Source of the DNA: Roseiarcus sp963820775
GTDB taxonomy: Bacteria; Pseudomonadota; Alphaproteobacteria; Rhizobiales; Beijerinckiaceae
Reading direction: 5' to 3'
Length of the DNA stretch: 64,000 bases
NCBI GenBank assembly: GCA_963820775.1
Contig: CAWGBF010000013.1
Span: forward strand, 310,001-374,000
Shown: in pieces, positions 8,132-17,017 of the stretch
Numbering within the stretch: position 1 is the first letter of the stretch
How the letters are laid out: every line of letters starts with the position of its first letter
Translations under genes and position numbers: made by a program
Notes under the pieces: model-generated
Told to the model about the DNA's origin: nothing
The model's input: the letters and a program-made list of their open reading frames with translations, nothing else
The model's database searches: none

Positions 8132-9298
8132 TCAACCCCAGGTCCTCTTTCGAGGCGGGGCGAAGTTCAGCCCAGCGCAAAACGCCGATATCGCCGCGAT
8201 GTCCTTGACCGACTTGTCCGACGGATGGGCGAGGGTGATCGGCGTTCCGACGTTGACGCACTCAATCGCGACGCGGGCGTTTCTGACGAGCAAGCGCTTT
8301 TCCTCGCCAAGAATGCGCGCCACATGATCGGCTCGGGCGACGCTGCCGAACAGGCCAAATTCGCATCGGTTGACCACCGCTCGCAATTCCGCGGTGACCG
8401 TCGCCTCCGACCGTAGAGCTCGAAGCGTCTCTTCGATTTGCCTCAAGCCCGGAATAGTGTTGAGGCCGGTGACCAGAATCCCCTTCGACGCCGCGAGCAG
8501 GGGAAGCGTCCATGAATGAACGGAGATCGGTAGATCGATGATGATGGTGGCGTATCGCTGCGCCATGCGATCGAACAGCGCGGACAGAGCCTCGACGCTA
8601 AGATCGCGGGCGTGAAACCGGCTGCGGCTTGCGGCTAGGACATCCAATCCGCTCGAGTGATGACTGATGAAGGCGCGCAGCAAGTGATCGTCGAGACGGT
8701 CCGGGGCGGCGACAATCTCTTCAAACTGAAACTTGGGCGCGATATCGAGGTAGTCGCACACATGGCTCGACTGGAAATCAAGATCGACAAGCGCAACCTT
8801 GGCGCCTTTGGTTGATTTGTCTTTGACGAGATGAACGGCGGTTTCGATGGCGAGGGTGGAATTGCCGACTCCTCCTGCGCTCGGCGTGAACGAAACCACG
8901 ACAGGCGATTCAACCGCGACATCGTCTCTCGCGGGCGCGCTGACCCGTCCGACAATGTCGAGAATTTCGTGCGGCAGCCCGACCTCGGCGACCCAGTCGG
9001 CATTGCCGGATTGAATGAGCCTTTTGTAGTCGCGAGCGGAAATGTCGCCGCCAACAACGATGAAGAACAGGTTTTGCGTATGGCGTCTGACAACGTCGAT
9101 CAGGTCGTCGACCTCGAGATGCTTAGGGGTCGCCGCGACCAGGAGGACGATTGAGCGATCCGCGCCGTTGACCGATGTCTGGTCGATATCTTCGACACGC
9201 GAAACTCGCTTGAGGTCTGGGATTGTCGACTTGAGTTTATCCTCGAGTTCGTCGACTTTCGTCTCGTCATCGCCTCCCGGGGTCAGATAAATCGTCAT
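8132..9298 (-). CDS. cpaE: Tad pilus localisation ATPase-like protein CpaE/TadZ
   Basis: A 388-aa protein with an N-terminal receiver-like domain (about 1-120) and a MinD/ParA-like domain. CpaE/TadZ marks the cell pole for pilus assembly and recruits the other Tad proteins. The P-loop (about 139-149, PSAGGVGNSTL) is unusual: the deviant Walker A Lys (KGG) is replaced by Ala and the second Lys by Asn. The next blocks are conserved (VALVDLDFQSSHVCDYLD, YATIIIDLP). A non-hydrolysing, scaffold-like role is inferred. It lies 61 bp upstream of cpaF in the same operon. Confidence 0.88.
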   Translation of the reverse strand: MTIYLTPGGDDETKVDELEDKLKSTIPDLKRVSRVEDIDQTSVNGADRSIVLLVAATPKHLEVDDLIDVVRRHTQNLFFIVVGGDISARDYKRLIQSGNADWVAEVGLPHEILDIVGRVSAPARDDVAVESPVVVSFTPSAGGVGNSTLAIETAVHLVKDKSTKGAKVALVDLDFQSSHVCDYLDIAPKFQFEEIVAAPDRLDDHLLRAFISHHSSGLDVLAASRSRFHARDLSVEALSALFDRMAQRYATIIIDLPISVHSWTLPLLAASKGILVTGLNTIPGLRQIEETLRALRSEATVTAELRAVVNRCEFGLFGSVARADHVARILGEEKRLLVRNARVAIECVNVGTPITLAHPSDKSVKDIAAISAFCAGLNFAPPRKRTWG

Positions 9299-9316
9299 CG
9301 ACTCACCACGCAGAAT

Positions 9317-11158
9317 TTAACGGTACAGCTGGACGAGATTGAAGATTTTGACGTTGTCAGCTTGACCCACCGCGCCGGTGATCTCGCCATAAAGATTCCC
9401 GTCCTTGAGGGCGGTGTAGGGCTGGGTCATGAAGAACTTGCCGAAAGCGGCCACGGGCGTCTTGGAGGATGCGCCGGCGTCAGTGATGTTGCCGAGAGCC
9501 GTTTGAGCGAGGCAGTTGATGATCGGCACGACCAGATTGCGCCGGTCGACGCCGCCAGTCGTGGTGTCGACGCCGCTGACCCCGCGGGAGCTGGCGCAGA
9601 ACGGCGCGCCGCTCTCGGTCTGGAACTGGCCTGGCGGGCTTCTCGAGCCCTGCGGATCCGGTTGCCCGTTGCTCGCCCAGCCATTTTTTCCTGACCAGTC
9701 GCTGATCCCGCCCGCACCCTGTCCTTGGCTGATTTCATACCGATAAACCTGATAGCGGCTGACAGTTGTTTGTGCTGGCGTCCCGCATACGCCGCCGAGC
9801 GCGGTTCCGACGGTCGTGGCAGATCGGCCACGAGGATGATTGATGGCCCAATAGTTTGCGCAATCCCACTGGCCGTCGCCCTGAGCTCCCCCGAGGCCTG
9901 GGAACGCGATGTCCTCAGGCAATCCGCTGGTGGTCCATTCGATCGTCAGGCCATCGGAGGCCTGGGTCGCGCTTGCTGGGGCGGAGAGCGCAATAGTCGA
10001 GCCGGCGGAAGTGGAGACGGTGACGGGATTGTCGGCGGTGCTTCCGAAGACACCAGACGAGTTCACCACTGGCTCCCCGGCTGCTATTCCGATCGTGTTG
10101 GCGACATCCGTAAGAGTCGGCGAATTCTGCGTCGTCGTTCCAACGGTCCGGTTCGAAGGGTAGGTATAATAAAGGCTCGACCCGCCGGCCGGCATAGCGC
10201 TACACCAGTCGACGGCGTTTGACTTGCGTCCCGGAACACGGCCCTTTCGCACATTGACACCCGGCGGGGCGGGACCGGGCGAGGCGAGCGGCGGGTCCTG
10301 ATTGTAGATATCGAATCGGGTGTCGAGATATTGCTCGACGGCGTGCTTGTCGCCGATGGCGAGGCTCACGCCCGCATCGCTGTAACAGGCGCCGCTCACG
10401 CCCGCGACATTCTTCGCCATGCAGGTCGTATCGTCGCACCCGTCGGCAGTGTTCAGCCAGCCGAAGTGGCCAGGACCGATGCCGTTTCTGTTGAGCTTGA
10501 GTTGGCGTCTCAGAATCGCCGGATTGTCGAAAGCGGAATAAAGCGCCGCAGTCGCTTGCGCATCGGTCATCGATCCCGCGCTCTCCTCGTAAGGATTGCA
10601 GACGAAGATTGGCGGGACTGAACAAACGCTCGTGCCCGCGAAACCGGCGACCGCGTCTGCGCCGATGGCGAACGCGTTGGTTGAAATATGCGCCAGGAAC
10701 GCCGCCGGAAGGATGGTTGACCAGGTCTGCGGCGTGATCTTCACCGCGACGTATTTCGCATCCAAATCCCCACTCGCCACAGAACCGCCGATTCCGTCGC
10801 GCGCCGCGGACAGGCTTGAATAGAAAACGAAGGTGTAATCCAGCGTCGGCGACGATCCGACCCCGAAGAGCGTATTGGACAATTTGGTCGCTGCATGCGC
10901 GTTCGCCATCGTGGAGATCGCGCGCGATTCGGCGCCCGCTTGTTTGTCGAGTTCCCGGGCCCCCGCAAGCGCGAGGCTGTCGGCGGCCGCCTGCATCTGC
11001 GTCTGCAAACTCATACGGCGCGAGCCATCGAGGGCCAGCAGAGCAAAGCCAACGAGAACCGGCAGCATCACCGCCACATACGGGACCATCAATCCATCTG
11101 TGTCGCGCGACAAGGCCAACGCGCGGCGGGCGAAACGATCTGGGGCCCTTAAAGCCAT
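9317..11158 (-). CDS. TadG-like pilus-associated protein
   Basis: Protein of about 613 aa. A TadE/TadG N-terminal helix (about 15-45; GLMVPYVAVMLPVLVGFALLAL) anchors it in the inner membrane. It is followed by the ALDGSRRMSLQTQMQAAADSLALAGARELD block typical of TadG-family proteins. The large remainder is extracytoplasmic, rich in Ser/Thr/Gly, with about ten Cys likely to form disulfides. ATG at 11158 has GGAG four bases upstream; an earlier TTG at 11215 is less likely. In Tad systems TadE/F/G are minor or pseudo-pilins that may prime or regulate the pilus. Confidence 0.82.
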   Translation of the reverse strand: MALRAPDRFARRALALSRDTDGLMVPYVAVMLPVLVGFALLALDGSRRMSLQTQMQAAADSLALAGARELDKQAGAESRAISTMANAHAATKLSNTLFGVGSSPTLDYTFVFYSSLSAARDGIGGSVASGDLDAKYVAVKITPQTWSTILPAAFLAHISTNAFAIGADAVAGFAGTSVCSVPPIFVCNPYEESAGSMTDAQATAALYSAFDNPAILRRQLKLNRNGIGPGHFGWLNTADGCDDTTCMAKNVAGVSGACYSDAGVSLAIGDKHAVEQYLDTRFDIYNQDPPLASPGPAPPGVNVRKGRVPGRKSNAVDWCSAMPAGGSSLYYTYPSNRTVGTTTQNSPTLTDVANTIGIAAGEPVVNSSGVFGSTADNPVTVSTSAGSTIALSAPASATQASDGLTIEWTTSGLPEDIAFPGLGGAQGDGQWDCANYWAINHPRGRSATTVGTALGGVCGTPAQTTVSRYQVYRYEISQGQGAGGISDWSGKNGWASNGQPDPQGSRSPPGQFQTESGAPFCASSRGVSGVDTTTGGVDRRNLVVPIINCLAQTALGNITDAGASSKTPVAAFGKFFMTQPYTALKDGNLYGEITGAVGQADNVKIFNLVQLYR

Positions 11159-11270
11159 GGGGCTCCGTTTATGTGGATCTTGAGGGTCAGAGGCGGTTCG
11201 CTCGTCGCTGAGCAACGGCCTGCGATCCGGTTGCCGAAGGCCATCTCAACTGTGCGCTCATCCGACATTG

Positions 11271-11945
11271 CTAGTTTACCGCTGAAGCCGACAGGGCTTC
11301 GCCGGTTATCGTGGTTGCCACCTGCGGTATGTTGAGCGTAGCGAACGGCAGGAAGAAAAATTTGAACGGCAATTTGGTCTTGGATGAAGCGCCGTTGAGC
11401 AAAACTGTGATCGTCGGAACCGGCCCCAAAGTTCGTCCGGCGTAGCCCAAGCCAGTTTGCTTATAAACCACCGTAACATACTGAGGGGCTATCGCAGGAT
11501 GGAGGTTGCACATCCCGGCGAAATATTGAGAGGCCGGAGGCGTGCAATCATTGTTGCCGGCTCTCCCATAAACGATGAACCCCATCGCCTCGGCCGAATA
11601 GGAACCCATTCCGTCGCATGCGCCGCTCGTGCACGAGCAGGCCGCCGCGCCGCCGTCGCATTCCACGGTGAAGTCGGGCATCGGACTTCCCGACGCCAGG
11701 CCTGAACTCAGCGCATCGTCAGCAATCGAGGGGAGACCCGAAGCGATAGGATCGGACACCGCCGCGATGCGTGCGCCGATCTGGACCGCCTTGGCCGCGG
11801 CGTTCCACTGATAAAGCGCATTCATGAAGTCGACCCCGCCGAAAAGAAACAGGATCAGAATCGGCAAGATGATCGCGACCTCGACGAGCGGGCCGCCATC
11901 TTCATCCCGAGCTAGTCGCGCAACGAACGAGAACATAATCATCAA
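11271..11945 (-). CDS. TadE/TadF-like minor pseudopilin (first of two)
   Basis: A 224-aa protein with the TadE-like start DEDGGPLVEVAIILPILILF, where the acidic-Gly junction precedes a hydrophobic helix and Glu sits at the pilin +5 position. About 170 periplasmic residues follow with four to six Cys (CDGGAAACSCTSGACDG). TadE-type pseudopilins are processed by a prepilin peptidase. Its start overlaps the stop of the neighbouring TadE-like gene by 4 bp. It is translated between that gene and tadG. Confidence 0.82.
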   Translation of the reverse strand: MMIMFSFVARLARDEDGGPLVEVAIILPILILFLFGGVDFMNALYQWNAAAKAVQIGARIAAVSDPIASGLPSIADDALSSGLASGSPMPDFTVECDGGAAACSCTSGACDGMGSYSAEAMGFIVYGRAGNNDCTPPASQYFAGMCNLHPAIAPQYVTVVYKQTGLGYAGRTLGPVPTITVLLNGASSKTKLPFKFFFLPFATLNIPQVATTITGEALSASAVN

Positions 11946-12466
11946 CCCGGCCCTATGAACCGCTCCTGATGGGAAAAGGACAGCATCGGCGGCTTCAGTC
12001 CCAAAGAAGCGAAAAGCCCAAGCGATGGATCGGCGAAGCGGGTGGCTACGTCGATGATCGTCATGCTTGTCGAGCCGTCGGCGTACTCGCCGCCCCCGAG
12101 CGCGGCGCTCGAAACGCAGCTGATCGTGACATCGGCTGCGCTCCAGCCGCCGACGCGCGCCGAGCCGCCTACGGCTTCGGCGGTGGTTGCGATGTTCGCC
12201 GCGTCCGCTGTGTACAGGACGCCGTTCTGATCCTTTTGGGCGCAGGGATCGCGATTGCCGTCCGTGAGTTCGATTCGAGTCATGTAGCGCGCCGCGTCTC
12301 GCAGACCCGACACGACCAGCTGCTGATTGTACAAAAACCAGGAGAACTCGAACACGCCGAGAAAGAAGCCGATCAGCAAAGGCATGACAATTGTCGCCTC
12401 GACGAGCGCGGACCCGTCCTCGTCACGCCATAGCGACATTGTTTTTGCGGGCCCGCGTTCCGGCAT
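11942..12466 (-). CDS. TadE/TadF-like minor pseudopilin (second of two)
   Basis: A 174-aa protein. The processing region is RDEDGSALVEATIVMPLLIG (about residues 14-33), followed by FLGVFEFSWFLYNQQLVVSGLRDAARYMTR, the usual TadE pattern. The periplasmic part has two Cys. It is paired with the TadE-like gene at 11271 through a 4-bp overlap. The two probably correspond to tadE and tadF, but which is which cannot be decided here. Confidence 0.82.
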   Translation of the reverse strand: MPERGPAKTMSLWRDEDGSALVEATIVMPLLIGFFLGVFEFSWFLYNQQLVVSGLRDAARYMTRIELTDGNRDPCAQKDQNGVLYTADAANIATTAEAVGGSARVGGWSAADVTISCVSSAALGGGEYADGSTSMTIIDVATRFADPSLGLFASLGLKPPMLSFSHQERFIGPG

Positions 12467-12486
12467 TCGACAAAACCTTCGCGTCT

Positions 12487-12906
12487 CTAATAGCTTGAGG
12501 GTTGACCGGGAGGAGAAACCGTCATCCCGGTGGCGGCGCCGTTCGTTGGTCCGCCGCCAATGTTCCCGCCCGGATTCGCCGCGCTCGGCGTTGCGCTGTC
12601 GCCCCCGCTCGTGGAGCCGCCTTCATAGCGCGCAATCACCTTCGTGATCCGCGCGCCATTTGCGGGAATGTTCGTGTCGTTGGCGTAACGGGGCCAAGGG
12701 GTCGCGGTTTGCATGGCGATATTCGCCGCCTGGGCGTCCCCGCCCGCTGTCGAGACCAGAGCGGTTCGCTGAAGATAGTCGGCGAACGGGTCGTCGAAGC
12801 CAACTGTGGACGAGCAGCCGGCGACCGCCAGGGACGCGCCCATGGACAAGATCACAACGGCGTTTCGCAAAACGAGGTGTTGACCTGTCGAGGATTCCGC
12901 CGCCAT
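12487..12906 (-). CDS. Small lipoprotein in the CpaD position of the Tad operon
   Basis: A 139-aa protein with a type II signal peptide ending VAGCSS (lipid Cys about residue 31). The mature part has TPWPRYANDTNIPANGARI and a Gly/Ser/Pro-rich tail. It sits directly after the secretin gene, where cpaD/rcpB outer-membrane lipoproteins normally lie, but it is shorter than CpaD (about 200-230 aa) and I see no clear CpaD core. Its position suggests a secretin-associated lipoprotein. Confidence 0.65.
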   Translation of the reverse strand: MAAESSTGQHLVLRNAVVILSMGASLAVAGCSSTVGFDDPFADYLQRTALVSTAGGDAQAANIAMQTATPWPRYANDTNIPANGARITKVIARYEGGSTSGGDSATPSAANPGGNIGGGPTNGAATGMTVSPPGQPSSY

Positions 12907-12911
12907 CGCGC

Positions 12912-14471
12912 TTACTGACCACCGAGAATATGGCCATAGGGGCCTTCGAGGCCCCCACCGCTGGTGACGTAGTCGGTGTAGCGCTTCTTGCGTTCGGTAT
13001 CGCCCATCAGGAACAGGTCGATGTCATTCGACTGAAGCGCCGTATCGAACGGGGTCGCCAAATGCTGCCCCGGCCGCACTGGCCGGACGAGATGCGGAGA
13101 GACGATGATGACGAGGTCGGTCTGACTCTTCTGGAAATCGGTGGATCGAAAGAGGGCGCCGAGGACCGGCACGTTGCCAAGCCACGGTAGCTGATCGATG
13201 CTTTGAGAATCTTGCGCCTGCAGCAAGCCCGCGATCGCGAAGCTTTGTCCGTCTCGCAGTTCGACCGCGGTATGCGCCTTACGCTCGGTCAATGAGGGGA
13301 CGGTCGTTCCGTTGATGTTCACGCTGTTGGCCGTGTTGATCTCGGTGACGGACGGATTGAGCTGCAAATTGATAATGCCGTTGTTGAGGACCGTTGGGGT
13401 GAAATCCAGCCCGACCCCGAACTGCTTCCATTCGATCGAAATGTTCGGGGTAAAACTGGCGCCGATTCCAAGCGCGCCATTGGTCGCATTTGTGCCTTGC
13501 ACCACCGGCACGGGAATTTCGCCGCCGGCGAGAAACGTCGCCTTTTCCCCCGAAAGCGCGACGAGATCCGGTTCCGCCAAACTCTTGACGAGGCCTTTGC
13601 TCTCGAGCGCGGACAGCAGGGCGTCGATGCTGACGCCATGCGTGTTGACGACATTGGCGAGCAGCACGCCGAACGACGACGCCGTGGAGCCTGCCCCAGG
13701 AAACACGCCGCTGTTGTTTGTGGCGGTCGTTGGCTGTGAGCCGAGACCAGTGGCGAAACTCACGCTGTTCGTCTTGCCGAACCAGCTGATGCCAAGGTCG
13801 CGTCCCGCATTGCGATCGACTTCGAGAATGCGCACCTTCAACATGACCTGCTGCGAAGGGGAAACCTTCATCGCGTTGACGACGGGGGCGTCCGGCGAAA
13901 GGCCCTTGGCGACTTCGACGGCGCGCGCGGCCGCCAAGCCGTCGCTCGCCTCGCCGCTCAGAACAATCTCGCCGTTTGCGCTGGTGACATTGATGTCTCT
14001 GCCACCGGTGCTGGCTGCAATCTTGTTTTGCAACGACGTTGTGTCCGGCGTCACGTCCAGGTCGATCACTGACACCAGGCGCCGTTGCTGATCAAATACG
14101 GAAATGTTGGTCGCGCCGACTTTTTTGCCCTGGACGTACAGCATCGAGTCCGTCATCGGCAGAACGTCAGCGATTTCCGGCGCGCCAATGACCGCTGTCG
14201 AGAACGGGTCGGAAAAGCACAGCGTACGCGATTTGTTGAGCGTCACCTTCAAGGCGCTCACTTGTTCTCTTACCGTGTGGCATGGGCCGCCCTTTTGCGC
14301 CCAAGCTGGAGCAGCGCCCTGCATGAGGCCGAAAGCAGCCGCTGCTGCGCCGGCGATCGCGAGCACGGCGACCCATAACTGGCGCCGCGTTGAAGCCGCC
14401 CCGGTTCTTTGGACCGCCATTCGCGGATGGGAAGATTTAATTCGCTTTTCCGGCGCGCGGCGTTCCGTCAT
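12912..14471 (-). CDS. cpaC: Tad pilus secretin CpaC/RcpA
   Basis: A 519-aa outer-membrane secretin through which the Flp pilus exits. A signal/membrane segment lies near 31-55 (LWVAVLAIAGAAAAAFGL). The pilus N-domain follows (about 70-150; LNKSRTLCFSDPFSTAVIG, ADVLPMTDSMLYVQGKKVG), then a BON-like block. The secretin core has QVMLKVRILEVDRNAGRDLG, AEPDLVALSGEKATFLAGGE, the VGLDFTPTVL region and LPWLGNVPVLGALFRS. Length is normal. It overlaps the end of cpaB by 4 bp, so the two are co-translated. Confidence 0.93.
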   Translation of the reverse strand: MTERRAPEKRIKSSHPRMAVQRTGAASTRRQLWVAVLAIAGAAAAAFGLMQGAAPAWAQKGGPCHTVREQVSALKVTLNKSRTLCFSDPFSTAVIGAPEIADVLPMTDSMLYVQGKKVGATNISVFDQQRRLVSVIDLDVTPDTTSLQNKIAASTGGRDINVTSANGEIVLSGEASDGLAAARAVEVAKGLSPDAPVVNAMKVSPSQQVMLKVRILEVDRNAGRDLGISWFGKTNSVSFATGLGSQPTTATNNSGVFPGAGSTASSFGVLLANVVNTHGVSIDALLSALESKGLVKSLAEPDLVALSGEKATFLAGGEIPVPVVQGTNATNGALGIGASFTPNISIEWKQFGVGLDFTPTVLNNGIINLQLNPSVTEINTANSVNINGTTVPSLTERKAHTAVELRDGQSFAIAGLLQAQDSQSIDQLPWLGNVPVLGALFRSTDFQKSQTDLVIIVSPHLVRPVRPGQHLATPFDTALQSNDIDLFLMGDTERKKRYTDYVTSGGGLEGPYGHILGGQ

Positions 14472-15379
14472 TGGACCTCTGCGGGCACGTCGTACTGCTC
14501 GCTCTTGACCGACCGAACAACGGTGATCTTCCTCGTGACCGTTTCGGGCGGAGGCGTAGGGGGTGGGCTAACGGCTGGCGGCGGGCCTTGCTGAAAAGCG
14601 GTGGGTTGCGCCTGCACTGCGGGCAGGCTTGGATCGGCCGGAACCGGCGGAGCTTGCGCCTCGTCGCTCCCGAACAGGTCGCGATCGGTGACCTTCACGT
14701 CGGGGGCCAACGCGACTTCGGCGGGCTGGCGCAAGATCAGCGACAGCTTCCCAACATTGACGGCAAGTAAAATCTTCAGCGCCTGCTCGGGGTCGGCCTC
14801 GACAGTGACCGCTTTGGCGACAGTCGGGTGTTCTTGCCGTTGGGCGGCCATCTGGTCGATCGCCAGCACTTTGACGTGCTGCAATATCACTTCGGAGAAA
14901 TTCTGCGGACCATTGCTGCTATCGGTTCGCGTCAACACAACGTCGACGAAGTCGCCAGGAAAAATGAAGCCCGCCACTCCACGCACGTCATCAACCGCAA
15001 CCGTGACGGCCCGCTTGCCCTTCTCGATGACCGTCGACAGCGAGGCTCTCTGGTCCGGCGCGCTTACCTTCGAGGCGATAATCGGCTCGTCGCGGACAAA
15101 GGGCGACATAGTGATCCGTCGCCCGTCTTTGATGAGTTCCGCAAAGTTCGCGAACGCGCCGTCAGGCCTGGATTGCGCCGGCCAATCGATCTCTCTCACG
15201 TCCTTGGCGCCGATCGGAGCTCCAAAGGCGAGCGTGTCGCTCGCAACGAGAATCGATACGGTCTTTTGAGCGTCTGTGCGCACTGAGTGGCTCTGAAGCC
15301 AGCTTCTGGCAAGAAATGCGGCCAGACCGCCAAGAATTACAGCAACAATAAGGACTGCCAGATTTGTACTCCGACGCAT
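14468..15379 (-). CDS. cpaB: Tad pilus assembly protein CpaB/RcpC
   Basis: A 303-aa periplasmic/outer-membrane-associated protein. It has an N-terminal anchor (NLAVLIVAVILGGLAAFLA), a SAF domain at about 45-110 (VASDTLAFGAPIGAKDVREI) and the RcpC domain (KGKRAVTVAVDDVRGVAGFIFPGDFVDVV). The C-terminus is a Pro/Ala-rich tail. CpaB works with the secretin and may modulate its gate. It is the first gene of the minus-strand block, so the operon promoter should lie in the AT-rich region just upstream (15380-16000). Confidence 0.92.
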   Translation of the reverse strand: MRRSTNLAVLIVAVILGGLAAFLARSWLQSHSVRTDAQKTVSILVASDTLAFGAPIGAKDVREIDWPAQSRPDGAFANFAELIKDGRRITMSPFVRDEPIIASKVSAPDQRASLSTVIEKGKRAVTVAVDDVRGVAGFIFPGDFVDVVLTRTDSSNGPQNFSEVILQHVKVLAIDQMAAQRQEHPTVAKAVTVEADPEQALKILLAVNVGKLSLILRQPAEVALAPDVKVTDRDLFGSDEAQAPPVPADPSLPAVQAQPTAFQQGPPPAVSPPPTPPPETVTRKITVVRSVKSEQYDVPAEVQ

Positions 15380-15898
15380 GGTTGTGTCAATCCCTACCCT
15401 AACGCCTTATTTGCGCCGCAAGTTATTTACTCGTCTATTGCTTAGCCACTTGCATATGTCAACGGAGTAGCCCGATCTGGGCGGCAAATTGGGCACACTC
15501 TGCAATCCTTCACCAAAACAGGGTAAATTAGCGCAAGAGAAATAATTGATGCAATTGCAATGTTGTCTCCACAATATTGTCGAGCGAGCATAATTTTCCC
15601 TCCCAGAATTGCCCAATTCGGCGCGCAATTCCTTGCCCGAGTAACTTGCATCGTCGTGACCGCAAAGCGGATCAGTACATCCAAAGCCAAAAAACAAAAC
15701 CAGCCTCCAGAAGCCGAAATATCCGCCCCAAGTCAACCCACCATTAAGAAAAATTCAAGAGCGAAAATAATAACAATTTCATCATGACTTTGGATAGTTC
15801 TATTCACATACGGATGACCGGAATTTAATCTGAAAATATAGTTCAATAAACAACTCCAGGCGTGGTTTTGTTAGCCGACCGGCCCGTTTGACTAGGTA
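15380..15898. other. AT-rich divergent control region of the Tad operon and pilin gene
   Basis: About 520 bp clearly richer in A/T than its surroundings, without a convincing gene. Two overlapping minus-strand frames of 80-110 codons have Cys/Asn-rich translations with no family resemblance. The position between cpaB (leftward) and the flp pilin gene (rightward) makes it the likely control region for both. Confidence 0.5.
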
Positions 15899-15926
15899 TT
15901 GACCGAGCCGTTCCCTAACGGATAAT
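15899..15926 (+). promoter_or_regulatory. Candidate sigma-70-type promoter of the Flp pilin gene
   Basis: TTGACC (15899-15904) and GATAAT (15921-15926) each differ from the consensus at one position and are 16 bp apart. Transcription from here would give a leader of roughly 70 nt ahead of the pilin start at 16006. This is a motif match only. Confidence 0.4.
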
Positions 15927-16005
15927 TGCGTGCGGTGGCCAGAAAAGGGTCTTTCAACCACGAACACGTCGACGCCTTTAAATTCAAACACCGTCAGGAG
16001 CTCGC

Positions 16006-16182
16006 ATGTCCAAAGCTGTGAAGGTCTTCAGCCAGTTCCTGAAGGACGAAGAGGGCGCTGCCCTCATCGAATATACAGTGTTGCTCGGAATACTCTTGAT
16101 CGCCGTCATCGCCACGATCGGCCTGGTTGGAACCTGGGTTTCCAAGCAATGGCTTGCGCTGGATAAGGCGCTGTCGCCCTGA
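16006..16182 (+). CDS. Flp family type IVb pilin
   Basis: A 58-aa major pilin subunit of the Tad pilus. The leader is MSKAVKVFSQFLKDEEG; processing after Gly17 leaves AALIEYTVLLGILLIAV, with Glu at +5 and Tyr at +6, the Flp hallmark. The rest is a single hydrophobic helix and a short tail ending LSP. CAGGAG lies 5 bases before the ATG. It is alone on the plus strand, so pilin can be made at a higher level than the assembly machinery, and it converges on the prepilin peptidase gene. Confidence 0.92.
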   Translation: MSKAVKVFSQFLKDEEGAALIEYTVLLGILLIAVIATIGLVGTWVSKQWLALDKALSP

Positions 16183-16356
16183 TTCCCAATGATGCCATGG
16201 CCGAGGAGAGATCCGCGGACGCGCGGCGCATCAAACCGGCCTGACGCGCCAAATCGACCACGACATTCGGCCAATGGCGGGTTGACCGCCCTTCGGGGCG
16301 CCAGTTCTCTACGTCTGATGACGCCCTCCGCCGTGTGTGGCGGCGGCTCGCGGCCG

Positions 16357-16941
16357 TTAGCTGTTAGGCGCTATGAGACCCAAGGCAAGCGCGCCGATGA
16401 GGGCGCCCGCCAGGGGTGGGGCAAGCGGAATCCGTAAGCCAGCGGCGGTCGGCTTGACCGCCGCAAGGCCGAATCGGGCCGCGACATAATACGCGCCGGT
16501 AAAAATCAGCAAGAGGATCACGAACGGCCCCGCAAACCATGGGCCCGTCCAGAGGAATGCGACCGCCAGCAGTTTCAGATCGCCGCCGCCGATTTGCTGA
16601 AGCGAGTAAGCATATGTTCCGCCCAATAACATCAATAGCGCAAAGGCGAAGTTCCACTGCATGGACACCCAGGCTCCCGAGCAGAGCGCGTGGACAAGAA
16701 AGAGGCCGGCCAGGATCGCGACGAATTCGTTCCGGACCTTGAATTCCCTCAAATCTGTCAGGGCCACCCAGAACAGAGTCGCCGCGGTGAGGACCAAAAT
16801 CCACAGCGAGAGCGTCGGATAGACGGGAAATCGATGAACCGCGAGCAATGGCGATCCTACGAAGAAATTCTGCTCCGCGGTCGATTCCCGAGGCGGCGAG
16901 AACTCAGTGACTCTTGGTCCGCGCGCCAATGCCCAATCCAT
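16357..16941 (-). CDS. cpaA: Prepilin peptidase CpaA/TadV (A24 family)
   Basis: A roughly 194-residue polytopic aspartyl protease that cleaves Flp and TadE/F leaders. The catalytic Asp residues lie in VALTDLREFKVRN and in the GxGD motif of QIGGGDLKLLAV. About five to six membrane segments are visible. The open frame extends to 17055 with an Arg-rich, improbable leader that would overlap carD; ATG at 16941 is preferred but the start is uncertain (a GTG a few codons downstream is also possible). Confidence 0.85.
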   Translation of the reverse strand: MDWALARGPRVTEFSPPRESTAEQNFFVGSPLLAVHRFPVYPTLSLWILVLTAATLFWVALTDLREFKVRNEFVAILAGLFLVHALCSGAWVSMQWNFAFALLMLLGGTYAYSLQQIGGGDLKLLAVAFLWTGPWFAGPFVILLLIFTGAYYVAARFGLAAVKPTAAGLRIPLAPPLAGALIGALALGLIAPNS

Positions 16942-17017
16942 CCGACGCCTGGCGCCCTCATCGCGACGAATTGAGCGCGGCCGAAGGCGTCGAGGACGGC
17001 GGGGAGGCCGAAAACTC

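Noticed and set aside
15407..15736. Possible small Cys/Asn-rich gene in the AT-rich Tad control region
   Set aside because: Two frames overlap, there is no ribosome binding site, and the position fits a control region better.
16325..16350. CCGCC-GTGTGT-GGCGG hairpin as a terminator of the pilin gene
   Set aside because: Stem is short and no T-run follows; left uncalled.
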